Positions 1 through 7,410 of a stretch of 12,043 nucleotides of DNA are shown here, piece after piece. Where the stretch lies: contig MU069710.1 of the NCBI GenBank assembly GCA_002284615.2, forward strand, positions 180,541 through 192,583, given 5' to 3'. The notes below the pieces were generated by a model. That model was given only the letters and a program-made list of their open reading frames with translations. It was not told where the DNA came from and did not search any database. The first letter of the stretch is position 1, and each line of letters begins with the position of its first letter. The stretch is from Dunaliella salina (lineage: Eukaryota > Chlorophyta > Chlorophyceae > Chlamydomonadales > Dunaliellaceae). A program made the position numbers and the translations under genes.

Positions 1-27
1 GTGCGTGCGTGTGTGTGCCGAGCTCAC

Positions 28-136
28 CTTCCTGCCGGATGGTAAGGCTGTCAACATGTAGCTAGGCATCTGCATGGTCTTCGCTCCAAGTAGGAGTAGT
101 TTGTCAGTTATGGGATCATCCTTGCTTGCATGGGTC
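28..136 (-). CDS. candidate internal exon, unknown protein
   Basis: On the minus strand a 109-nt open segment is bounded by a good acceptor (a CTAAC branch-like motif, then CAGCAG) and a good donor (GGAAG then GTGAGC). Read as 1 nt plus 36 codons it contains DDPITDKLLLLGAK followed by MQMPSYMLTALPSGRK, with no stop. The protein is not recognised. It would enter after two codon bases and leave at a codon boundary. Against it, the plus strand over 18-45 can also be read as coding (ELTFLPDG before a GGATG/GTAAGG donor), and plus 80-176 is open in two frames before a GTATGT donor, so strand is not settled. The GC-rich part is only about 20-50. Splice sites and frame are seen directly; that it is an exon is inferred. 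Confidence 0.28.
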
Positions 137-840
137 CTGCTGTTAGTAGAGAAAAGTATTCAAGAGGTATGTGTAAAAATGAATTCGCGCCATTTGCAAT
201 AAACCTCACCATTAGATAGTAACTCTAGAGTCTGCTCAAGAGAAAAGCTCTGATTGCAGCTCAATACAAAGATAACGAGCTCCAATATCAAAGAGTGCAG
301 CAAGCAGGTGTTGCAAACCATCAACATAAGAAAAGAGGCAAGCTGCTTCAGGGAGCATGCGCAAGGTTGCTCATGTAGCAGCCAGTTCTCCAATATTGTG
401 CTGGGAAAAAAGGATAGCAATATTGCTAAAGCAATCATATCTAACACGGAAGGGCAGAAAAATAGCAACATTTTGTGCATTGTTTATTGAAAATTGAGAA
501 CAATATGCATTGCTTGACGAAAAAGAAAACAATGTTTGAGCAGCCTGGTGCAAGAAAAGATTGGAAAACTATGTAGGCAAGCGAAATTCTCCCTGCATCA
601 GGTCAGGGAGCGGAAATGTATTGGTTAAAGAGAATTCCACCACTTTACTTCAAAGCTGAAGAACAGAAGCGACCAGGCTGTAAGCATCTGGATCTAGAAC
701 CTGGTTCTGTGGATGTTCTACTTTTTGATTGCATGCTCAGCATTACAAACTTTTGAGCACACATCACATCATGCGCATGGAGTTCTGGGGAGTTTCCTCA
801 ATGTGTCTCACCTGAACTCACTGTTTTCATGTACCACCTC

Positions 841-885
841 TTCATTTGCCTGAGAATCATTTGCCTGAGATTCATTGGCCTGATC
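841..885. repeat. 15-bp tandem repeat, three units
   Basis: Three consecutive 15-bp units of the form WTCATTKGCCTGAKM lie at 841-855, 856-870 and 871-885. The period is a multiple of three, and on the minus strand the units read as repeats of SQAND/SQANE. That is compatible with coding but does not show it. A stop lies just upstream in that frame. Confidence 0.7.
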
Positions 886-1061
886 TTCACAACCTTGCCT
901 CTAACCGACCATTACTTTTGTCTTTAAACTCACTGCTCTCAATTTCCTGAGCTCCAGTCCAACCTGAAAGATTTTTGACCGATTTCCTAGATGATGTCAA
1001 GGGTCAATTGCAGCCTTTACATTTTACCTACATAAATACACATCCCCGCTTCTCCTGATGC

Positions 1062-1082
1062 ACAAAGATCCAGGATCTTTGT
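1062..1082. repeat. perfect inverted repeat, 10-bp arms
   Basis: ACAAAGATCC and GGATCTTTGT are separated by one A, giving a 21-bp near-palindrome. It is not the histone 3' stem-loop consensus and has no T-run after it. No function is assigned. Confidence 0.7.
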
Positions 1083-1261
1083 AGAGGTCCTGGTTCCTAT
1101 TCCGCTAAGATGCCCTCGCACAAGCATATTTAGCGATGTATTCTTACCTTAACCTTACCTTCTCTTGATGCCGGGATCCCATGTGTAGTAGCAATCAGGC
1201 TTGAAATTTGCCTATTGCACCTAATGTGCCAAATCAGTTATGTAATTATTCCTATTTCCAG

Positions 1262-1313
1262 CTGGACAACTCCACCGCCTCCAAAAAGGTGTTTAAGAAT
1301 GCTCCCTGCATAG
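1262..1313 (+). CDS. candidate internal exon 1 of a two-exon pair, unknown protein
   Basis: A 52-nt plus-strand segment follows a strong acceptor (a pyrimidine-rich run ending TTTCCAG at 1261) and precedes the donor CATAG/GTAAAC. In the only open frame it reads LDNSTASKKVFKNAPCI plus one base. The other two frames hit TAA or TAG. Codons are largely C- or G-ending (GAC AAC TCC ACC GCC TCC AAG GTG), unlike the AT-rich flanks. It enters at a codon boundary and exits after one codon base, which matches the segment at 1410-1490 across a 96-nt intron. No homologue is recognised. Boundaries and frame are seen; exon status is inferred. Confidence 0.45.
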
Positions 1314-1409
1314 GTAAACCATCCATATCCTTTGACACTTAAATTTATTTTCAAAACTTAGCCTGTTTTTGAAGCTGCCTGTTTATTGCACTAGAGTTTC
1401 AGTGTCCAG

Positions 1410-1490
1410 GATTTCAGGATTTCCGCCTTATCAGCCACTGCGTGAACACCACCAAGTCCCCATTCAAGACCAAAAGCTGCATTACACTAG
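1410..1490 (+). CDS. candidate internal exon 2 of a two-exon pair, unknown protein
   Basis: An 81-nt segment starts after GTGTCCAG and ends at the strong donor CACTAG/GTGAAT. With the single base carried from 1313 it reads G, then FQDFRLISHCVNTTKS, then PFKTKSCITL, and exits with one base, so both ends are phase 1. Codons are C-rich at the third position (CGC ATC AGC CAC TGC AAC ACC ACC TCC TTC ACC). A second CAG four codons in could serve as an alternative acceptor but would break the phase with the upstream exon. The minus strand is also partly open here (GLEWGLGGVHAVADKAE), which is a caution about strand. No downstream partner exon could be fixed and the protein family is unknown. Confidence 0.45.
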
Positions 1491-1674
1491 GTGAATTTTA
1501 GTAATTTGGATTCCTCTCATCAGAAAAATATAATTGTAAAAAGAAATGGAGCAAAATGACTTAGTGATTGGTCAGACATAGAATTTTAGCCATCCCTATA
1601 AAGAAATTGCAGCACAGCCTGTGACAAGGGTGTTAAAAAGATCAATTTTTGACCTCCTTTTTCCCAGGGGGGGC

Positions 1675-1690
1675 TATCTGAGGCCCAAAT
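1675..1690. repeat. target-site duplication, left copy
   Basis: TATCTGAGGCCCAAAT here is repeated exactly at 1880-1895. The two copies bracket the SINE at 1691-1879, as expected for target-primed retrotransposition. Confidence 0.9.
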
Positions 1691-1879
1691 AAAAAAAAAT
1701 GGTTTACGCTTGCCCAAGGGCCGCGTGTATTAAGGTAAGGACTGTTAGGGAACCCACCGACAAGCCGGATTCCTCCAAGTTCTAGGTGCTCACCCTCACC
1801 CAGGGGTATGAATCGGGAACCTCTTGGGCCACCTTCCCGAGTGTCTCCGGGGATGCAACTGAGCTACACCTGTTTCCGG
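1691..1879 (-). mobile_element. complete tRNA-headed SINE flanked by 16-bp TSDs
   Basis: The 189-bp element is defined by perfect flanking duplications. On its sense (minus) strand the head carries TAGCTCAGTTG (1866-1856), matching the Pol III A box, and GGTTCCCGATTC (1821-1810), a B-box-like motif, with tRNA-like spacing of about 34 bases between them. The 3' part reads CCTTAATACACGCGGCCC, then TTGGGCAAGCGTAAACC, then A and nine T. This block is recognisably the 3' end of the LINE and its fragments elsewhere in the window, including a GCCC-TT-GGGC hairpin. The T-run could act as a Pol III stop. The element encodes nothing and would need the LINE enzyme for movement; that dependence is inferred from the shared 3' end. 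Confidence 0.85.
1810..1866 (-). promoter_or_regulatory. internal Pol III promoter (A and B boxes) of the SINE
   Basis: The A box TAGCTCAGTTG at 1866-1856 fits TRGCNNAGYNG exactly. The B-box region GGTTCCCGATTC at 1821-1810 resembles GGTTCGANTCC with two extra C. The pair lies at the start of the SINE. Activity of the diverged B box is uncertain. Confidence 0.6.
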
Positions 1880-1895
1880 TATCTGAGGCCCAAAT
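1880..1895. repeat. target-site duplication, right copy
   Basis: This is a perfect 16-bp copy of 1675-1690. No mismatch is visible, which suggests the insertion is fairly young. Confidence 0.9.
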
Positions 1896-2630
1896 CAGTT
1901 GTTTTTTGCATGATCCTTGCGCATGTTCTCCACAACTAGTTCTTTTGAACTTGGATTCCTCTGGTAGCCTGTTCTGGTTTGCAAGCCTTCCCTAGTGCTG
2001 AAGTTTGTTAATATCAATTTGGGGAGGACATGCCTAATCAGCCGCGGCATGAAGCCTAGTTTTTGACACCAACCATATCTGTCCACCAACTGCACCAAAT
2101 TGGGTGATTCTTAGTGACATGGAGTCCTTGTACCAAAAAAATATTACCGCAAAAAATTTTTTTGGAGTCTTTTCACTCATGAGGCTCATCAGCGTTTGGT
2201 GTTCTGAAAATTTGTCCTTTTCCTTTAAAAAGCATAAAACTAGGGTTTACGCGTCCCACATGAGCTTTAGCTCAGTCTATCTAAACAGACAGGGCAATTC
2301 ACATAAATCTGAGCACAGACTCTGGTAGCTTGTAATGCCAATAACGCTTTAGAGCTAGATTTGTCCCAATTGGATGAATTGGCTGTGAATGGGCGCCCTT
2401 TCAATTTGTGACACTGGTCGGCCAGATTATGTCTGAGGGAAGAAACAAGAAAAGAGCATGTCCAGCAATTTAGGGGGGCTACCCCTCTTGGGTGTGACAT
2501 TTGACAAAATGATTGGCATGATTAAGGGTGATAAGGATCGGCAATAAGGAAAAAAGACAGCCTTCTATCCTTGTTGTTCTTTCTTTTATTGTAAGAAAAA
2601 CGGTATAACGAGTCATTCTGCCAATACCCT
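1896..2630. other. stretch without a confident gene
   Basis: No splice-bounded open segment stands out. At 2240-2256 the minus strand shows GGACGCGTAAACCC, which could be a scrap of the LINE/SINE 3' block, but it is too short to call. The rest is AT-rich with scattered stops. Confidence 0.45.
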
Positions 2631-2688
2631 CCCCAAGGAGATTTGCCCCACTCCCCCCTCCCCCCTTTTACCCCCCAAGGAGATATGC
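2631..2688. repeat. C-rich tract with a 42-bp-spaced direct repeat
   Basis: CCCCAAGGAGATTTGC (2631-2646) recurs as CCCCAAGGAGATATGC (2673-2688). The spacer consists almost only of C and T runs, so polymerase slippage is a likely origin. The AAGGAG core is not read as a ribosome binding site because the context is eukaryotic. Confidence 0.6.
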
Positions 2689-2764
2689 ACGGCATCAAAT
2701 CCAAGCTACCAGCTGTTGCAAATGGCCACTGTACTACCGTACTTGAAGCGTTCATTGCGCATAC

Positions 2765-2815
2765 CTGGAAAGCAGTGCATACGTAGCCCTTGCAGCCTTT
2801 TCTACCACTTGCATC
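2765..2815 (-). CDS. weak candidate internal exon, unknown protein
   Basis: A 51-nt minus-strand segment has acceptor GCTTTGGGCAG and donor TTTCCAG/GTATGC. Two frames are open: MQVVEKAARATYALLS, entering after two codon bases and leaving with two, and DASGRKGCKGYVCTAF at a codon boundary. The first looks more like an amphipathic helix, and its phases would also join the candidate exons at 6145-6451 and 28-136, but a one-in-three phase match per junction is weak support. The plus strand is also open over roughly 2690-2830 in two frames. Neither strand nor exon status is settled. Confidence 0.2.
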
Positions 2816-3125
2816 CTGCCCAAAGCAAAGAGGGTACAGTGGACGTTTGTAGAAAGTATAAGTAAAAGTATGCAGAGAACGTAACCAGCGTCCATTCAGG
2901 AAAAACCCAACAGCCAGCGCTGGCACTAACAGTGAGTTCTATCAATTGTTTGCAAAGGATACAGAGGTGAATAGCAAAAGGCTGCAGAGGAGATTTGCTT
3001 GGGGCGCTGGAGGTCTGCAGAGCAGAGCAGTGGAGATCTCCAGAAGATGCAGCAAAAGTGGCTGCAAGCAAAAATCATACCTAATGCCCGTCTTCCTCGC
3101 AGAGGAGCATTGCTTCCACCTCACC

Positions 3126-3200
3126 CATGCATTGCAACCACAATGCACTGTAAACACTCATGCATCGCAATGTATTGCAAACACACATTGCATTGCAAAT
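3126..3200. repeat. degenerate TTGCA-rich tandem tract
   Basis: Loose units around TGYATTGCAAACACAC recur about every 17-20 bases (TGCACTGTAAACACTCA, TGTATTGCAAACACACA, TTGCATTGCAAAT). The long plus-strand frame through this tract (reading HASQCIANTHCIANS) is explained by the repeat, so it was not called as a gene. Confidence 0.5.
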
Positions 3201-3446
3201 AGCTATCTCATGGAAGAGTTGCTTCCATCTCATGCATGCATATACTGCTGCATTTATCTTGGTCAAACATCATTTGCCTCCGTGCACAATCTTCCAGTTC
3301 AGCATAGGCACCCTCAACAGTCTGCTTCAAAAGATCCATTGGCCTTTGATGCGCTCTCCCAGAATGTCAGCCACGTTTGCTCAGGTTGTCAATGCTTGGT
3401 CGTTTGTGACGCAAATTAACAATAAATGTTGCAGTATTCACGGCTA

Positions 3447-3615
3447 GGAAAGGAAAGGGAAAGGAAAGGAAAAGCTGCGCAAGTGGGACTAGCCCCCAAG
3501 CATCACAGGGGAACGACCTTAGCACCCAGAAGGGCCCACCTTAACAAACCCCTACAGAATCGAACCCACGACCTCCACGTCCCTTTCGGTGATGTGATTC
3601 AAATGAACCACACCA
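3447..3615 (-). mobile_element. SINE-like element, tRNA-like T-arm and (TTTCC)n tail, older copy
   Basis: This is the reverse-oriented relative of 8210-8371. On the sense strand it reads GGACGTGGAGGTCGTGGG, then TTCGATTC, so GGGTTCGATTC at 3567-3557 is a strong B-box and T-arm match. It ends with GATGCTTGGGGGCTAGTCCC, then ACTTGCGCAG and TTTTCC-type repeats (3447-3473 on the plus strand). The head upstream of the B box is diverged and no A box is clear. The closest flank match is only GGCTAG, so no duplication is claimed and the 5' boundary is approximate. A tRNA-derived SINE is inferred from the T-arm and shared tail. Confidence 0.6.
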
Positions 3616-3738
3616 GGTTTCCGTCTATGGCTAGATTTTGTAAAGTGGGTCAAGCCTTGCGCATTTGGATGTAAGCAGCATAGACTGCTTGGCCCAGCAT
3701 GATCTGCACACCCCTGAACAAGTGGTCTCCATTCATAT

Positions 3739-3820
3739 AGAAAAGAAAAGAAGAAAAGGCTACTCAGGCCAGAGGCCGTATGCATGAAGGAAAGGTTCCA
3801 TAGCTAGCAGGCTAGCAGTG
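3739..3820 (-). mobile_element. LINE 3'-end fragment
   Basis: On the sense strand it runs through CTAGCCTGCTAGC, CCTTTCCTTCATGCATAC and GGCCTCTGGCC (a perfect 4-bp hairpin with a TCT loop), then TGAGTAGCC and a TTTTC-rich tail. The same order is seen at the 3' end of the longer LINE at 10401-10490. It is a short 5'-truncated or dead fragment. It lies inverted to the fragment at 4776-4854. Confidence 0.6.
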
Positions 3821-4775
3821 TCATGTAATGCCTTCCTACTTCTTGAACTCCAATTGTTGATCAAGCTAGACACTACTGAAGTTGCCCTGATGCAGTCTTA
3901 GTTACTTTATCTTTGCCCTGATAACTGAAGGAGAACAAGCACTTCACCCTCACATTGGGTGTATGCGCTGTATGGGAGGTAGCAGAGATTCGGGAAACAG
4001 CACAACTCTGGTCAGGCAACCTCGGAGAAAGGGTCCTTCATCTTGATAACAAGAGGCCGCTTAACTAGAGGGCTCACAGCATCTTCAACTCTGCAAAAAA
4101 CATGAACGTGCAGAGATCTCTCTCTACACAGTCCTTCTGAGAGTCGATGGGGCCATCCATGCCCTCTAACCAATTCAGAAAACTGGGGATTGATCCGCAA
4201 AGACCCACCATACTTGAGTTCCGTTCTGTGCAATATGCACACAAACATGTATCAGCCAGGTGTGCCGTTGAAATGAAGAACTCGTCACTCATCATGATCA
4301 TGATCATGAACTCGCCAACCTGATCCTGACCCTGAATTCATCACTCATCTGAATCTTGGAGCCCTGGAGCCCGTTGCTGCCAGGAACCCCAGACACCAGA
4401 TCCACAGTAATTTCACTTTTGGCTTCTGGTATGGGAACCTCATGGTTCTTTTGAACCAGTGTGTCCCTTTTTGCTGATGTAGCGAGTGTTTTCCCTGCCT
4501 ATATGGTTCTTTTTCTTTCCTTCCTTTGCCCATGAGTGACAAGTGAGTGCGACCCTAACATACCAAAGCCAACACTTCAGTACCATAGCTTTTCACGAAG
4601 GGTTCGAATTGGCATTTGGACATAAATAAAACCATGCATGAATTGCCTCTGATGTACTTCATACAAGGCAACCATTTCACACAATGACAGACGCATTTTC
4701 AGGCTCACATGCCAGAGTGCGCTGCTCAAAGGAGAGGATTCCTCAGAGTAGCAGGTTGCTTTGGGCTGCGTAGGC
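3821..4775. other. stretch without a confident gene
   Basis: No splice-bounded coding segment stands out on either strand. A short ATGATC triple repeat with palindromic character lies at 4293-4308, inside a region rich in CATCACTCAT-like words. Confidence 0.45.
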
Positions 4776-4854
4776 CCCTGCTAGCTTGCCCTTCAGGAGC
4801 CTTTCTCAAAAAGACGCAGCCTTTGGCTCGCGCAGAACCTACTCTTCTTTTCCA
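4776..4854 (+). mobile_element. LINE 3'-end fragment, diverged
   Basis: It contains CTGCTAGCTTGCCCTTCAGG, then GCAGCCTTTGGCTCGCGCAG and a CTTCTTTTCC tail. These correspond to the CTAGCTTGCTAG, hairpin (GCC-TTT-GGC), YTTGCGTAG and pyrimidine-tail blocks of the LINE 3' end. The CCTTAATGCAC part is degraded. Confidence 0.5.
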
Positions 4855-4904
4855 TGGCTAACAAGTGTGCTCGTGACCCCGAGACACTCACGGCATTGCT
4901 GATG

Positions 4905-4996
4905 GTGCAACGTGCATGGCCGAGTGTGCAGAGAGCTTTGATGACAGTGCAACATGCGTGGTGGAGTGTGCAGAAAGCCTGAAGGCTGTGGTGCAA
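4905..4996. repeat. 42-bp tandem repeat, two units plus a stub
   Basis: GTGCAACGTGCATGG at 4905 recurs as GTGCAACATGCGTGG at 4947, both continuing to GAGTGTGCAGARAGC; GTGCAAA at 4991 begins a third. The period is 14 codons, and on the plus strand the units read ATCMAECAESFDDS and ATCVVECAESLKAV, in one frame open from 4916 to 5143. This could be coding, but no splice pair was found. Confidence 0.6.
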
Positions 4997-5736
4997 ATCC
5001 GCCCAGTGCTGTATGCATCAGGAAGGTGTGGATATCCGGCAACCAGAAATGGCTCGTTTCATTTTGACCTAGCGCAACCATCACGTTACAGACGGCCTCT
5101 CCTGACTGACACTGGCGAGCACTCAAGGCGCGTGCACTGCTGATGGCACTCAGGACATAGTCTGAGTTTTGAGGGCCTCGTCATCCTAATCAGATTCTAA
5201 CCGGGATTGCCGGAACTGTTTGCAACCCATACACAATTATTCCCCTTTACAAACTTGGACTAGCAAAAAAGGGCCCACAAAAATGCAACCAAACTCCACT
5301 TTCATGCTGTCAGGGCCTTAACAGAAATTAACAGCACCAAACATGCCATTCGTTTCAGCTTTGAAGCAATGGGGGCTTTTGGGGGGGGGGGGGCTATTGT
5401 CTCGGTTGTTTGCAAGAGAGCGAGGCACACAGCTGGGCGGATGATCGACAACCTGTCAGACCCACCTTAGCTTTGCTGCTTGTAGCTTGTCTCCTTTGGT
5501 GAGACCCACTTTTAGCGTCAGCCCTGACTGTTGGGTCTGTTCTCTTTATTGGTAAGGCCTCCTGATGAAATTCTTGTCACCTTGCTAATCAGTGAGGCTT
5601 TTCTTGATCAACCTTTCTGGGCTGGCATAATTCACCATATCTTTTTAATATTGCTGTTGGCACGTGATCTTTGAGCAGCTATGGTTAAAGCAATCGCCCC
5701 TTCTTCCATAATTCTCTCAAGCACTTTTCCTCCATT
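4997..5736. other. stretch without a confident gene
   Basis: The plus frame from the preceding repeat stays open to 5143 and then stops. Beyond that no exon is supported. A pure run of 13 G lies at 5381-5393, where sequencing or assembly length may be unreliable. Confidence 0.45.
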
Positions 5737-5894
5737 AGATCTGTTTCTGGCTCTCTCTCTCTCTCTCCTAGGCAAGCTGTGTCTAGTATAGGTTCTGAGG
5801 GCTTTTTGGTGAGGCCTCTAGCTCTCCAGAGAGATGACCTTCCCTTAATGCACGGGGCCTTTGGCTTGCGTAGACTTTTCCATTTTCTTTTCCG
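5737..5894 (+). mobile_element. LINE 3'-end fragment with expanded CT tract
   Basis: From AGATCTGTTTCTGGCTCTCT through a (CT)n run (about 5750-5768), CCTAGGCAAGCTGTGTCTAG, GAGGGCTTTTTGGTGAGGCC and ACCTTCCCTTAATGCAC to GGGGCCTTTGGCTTGCGTAG and a TTTTC-rich tail, it parallels the LINE 3' region at 10401-10590 read on the minus strand. It is the longest well-preserved short fragment and defines much of the 3' consensus. Confidence 0.65.
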
Positions 5895-6144
5895 CCAAAT
5901 GGGAGGTCCCATCTTGCGCTCAGGGCTGCTCTTGAAAGAAAGCCTGACGCTGTGAAAAACAGCATTTCCTTCTTTGTGTTCTCGCGCCTGCCTGCCAGTC
6001 TTTTTTCTCAGGAGCTTTCTCTTTCTGTAGCAGAGGCCTCAAGGGGCATTGCTATGTCCTTGGGCACGTGTATGCAAAAAAAAAACATAAAATGATTAAC
6101 GCATTGTTGAACTCAATCACGCTCGGACACCATACCAAACTCAC

Positions 6145-6451
6145 CATGCATCAGGCTCTTGCACAATGGCCATTTCTGGGCTGACAGCACCACAGCTGTC
6201 ACTGCTTCCACTGCTGCTGCTGCTGCTGCTGCTACTGCTTCTGACCCCTGCAGCATCAAGGCGTCCACAATCACCTGCCCTCCCATGTGGAGCTCTTGGT
6301 GCCTTAAGCGTGGAACTTGTCCTGGCAGCTTGATAGATGCCTTCCAAATAATCTGGAATAGACCGCGCGCTCACAAAAGCAATCCCAACTTCCCAAAGAG
6401 TGTGGCATGCTGTGTTGTAGAGTGTGTTGACTTTCTCTAACCTGCAAGATC
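6145..6451 (-). CDS. candidate internal exon with serine tract, unknown protein
   Basis: A minus-strand frame stays open for 172 codons and stops only because TGG TGA straddles a canonical donor: the exon would end GATGCATG and the intron begin GTGAGT at 6144. Two good acceptors lie in the same phase: TACTTGCAG before 6451 (used here) and AACGCTTGCAG before 6496. From 6451 it gives 101 full codons: SCRLEKVNTLYNTACHTLWE, then VGIAFVSARSIPDYLEGIYQ, then a basic/proline region, a Ser run coded mainly by AGC, and SPEMAIVQEPDA. It enters after one codon base and leaves with two. An internal GGGCAG/GTGATT donor could shorten it. The family is not recognised. A hydrophobic stretch just upstream is probably intronic. 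Confidence 0.38.
6211..6235. repeat. CTG/CAG trinucleotide run
   Basis: About eight CTG-type triplets (one CTA) occur here. On the minus strand they encode the Ser tract of the 6145-6451 exon candidate; the plus frames would give poly-Leu or poly-Ala but are bounded by stops. Confidence 0.75.
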
Positions 6452-6873
6452 CTGCAAGTATTGTCAGCCAACAGAGGACGATGAGCCTGAGGTAGCCTGC
6501 AAGCGTTAAACACAGCACAAACATGAGCAGGAGCCGAGCTACAGCCCCTTCAGCCCATGAAAGGCACATAGCAACAAGGTGTTGAAGATGTCTTTTTGTC
6601 AATCCGCAAACAAAAAACACCTGATTTGGGGCCTCAAATAACCCCCTCTGCCAAAACATTTTGTACTTTTTAGCCCCTCGTTAGGTGGTGCTACAGAGGT
6701 CAAACTTTGACCTCTTTTCAAAAACTTCAGGATGAAATGCATCTTGGAAATGGGGATCACGATTGTGTTTGGCTCGGGAAGTAGAATGATCTCAGATGGC
6801 GCTGTTGGCCTTCTTAGGGCAATCTTAGCCAGGAGTTTTGTTGGGGGGTGTTCTTCCCACCATTGCCAATTTT

Positions 6874-6925
6874 GAAAAAGGAAAAGTCTTTACAGGCCTG
6901 AAGCCGCATGCATTAAGGGAAGGTC
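6874..6925 (-). mobile_element. LINE 3'-end fragment (left arm of an inverted pair)
   Basis: The sense strand reads GACCTTCCCTTAATGCATGC, then GGCTTCAGGCCTGTAAAG, then ACTTTTCCTTTTTC. The hairpin arms GGCT/GGCC can pair with one G-T. It faces away from the fragment at 7063-7123, so the two form a roughly 250-bp inverted-repeat structure. Confidence 0.55.
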
Positions 6926-7062
6926 TTGTGGTCCCTGTTGGAACAAAAATAATTGGCATGGCTGAAAATGAGAGGCAGGAAAGAGCATTATTAGCTGTTG
7001 AAGGGAATTCAAAATTCTGGCAGCTGCTCTACAGGCCCTTGTTTCCATGGACTTTTGTTAAG

Positions 7063-7123
7063 GGTTCTTTCCTTCATGCACGCGGCCTTTGGCTTGCGTA
7101 GACTTTTCTTTTCTTTTCTTCTC
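7063..7123 (+). mobile_element. LINE 3'-end fragment (right arm of an inverted pair)
   Basis: It reads TTCTTTCCTTCATGCACGC, then GGCCTTTGGCTTGCGTAGAC and a TTTTC repeat, the cleanest example of the 3' block. CCATGG occurs on both sides (7046 and 7122 areas), but that is too short to call a duplication. Confidence 0.6.
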
Positions 7124-7410
7124 CATGGATGTAGGCAGGGATGATTTTCGTGCCATGCAACATCTTCAATATGATGGTTGTGTCTTCAAAAGATCTCACC
7201 TGGTTAACCTCTTGATCCAAGATCCCCTGTCCAGCAAACATTCACCTTCAGCCGCCTTGATACAATTGTGTGCTTCCCTGACTGTGTCAAGCCCACATCA
7301 CCCAGAACGTATTCTCCATGTCAAGAGTAATTTTTTTGCAACAGCAAAAGCATAGCAGCAGAGCCCCAACCAGCGGCCCAGCACCTACTAGACAACCACA
7401 CCAGCATTGC

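Larger units (their letters stand above)
137..1261. other. stretch without a confident gene
   Basis: This stretch is AT-leaning and broken by stops on both strands. Minus-strand segments around 1150-1190 (reading PDCYYTWDPGIKR before a GTAAGG donor) and 895-990 (reading KSVKNLSGWTGAQEIESSEF) look exon-like, but they have weak acceptors or run into stops and were not called. The only clear structures are the 15-bp repeat at 841-885 and the palindrome at 1062-1082. Confidence 0.5.

Noticed and set aside
1395..1482. Minus-strand segment reading FGLEWGLGGVHAVADKAE, with a GLGG-H motif seen in some DNA polymerases
   Set aside because: It ends at TAG without a usable donor, has no further polymerase motifs, and overlaps the plus-strand exon at 1410-1490, which has better splice sites and codon use.
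1738..1821. SINE head considered as a functional tRNA gene
   Set aside because: The A and B boxes fit, but no acceptor stem pairs and the B box has an insertion. The TSDs and LINE-like 3' end identify a SINE.
2707..2780. Plus-strand segment reading AVANGHCTTVLEAFIAHTWK, faintly like a GTPase P-loop
   Set aside because: The Lys of the P-loop is absent, the donor is weak, and the opposite strand is also open. The likeness is too slight.
2522..3071. Overlapping minus-strand frames of 134 and 89 codons
   Set aside because: They run through C-rich runs and likely splice signals, and show no domain or codon preference. They are probably chance frames.
2946..3419. 157-codon plus-strand frame
   Set aside because: Much of it is the TTGCA-rich tandem tract, which is free of stops in this frame; the remainder has conflicting exon readings on both strands.
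6190..6330. Plus-strand poly-Leu run resembling a signal peptide
   Set aside because: It is a by-product of the CTG run. The frame has a stop just upstream and no start.
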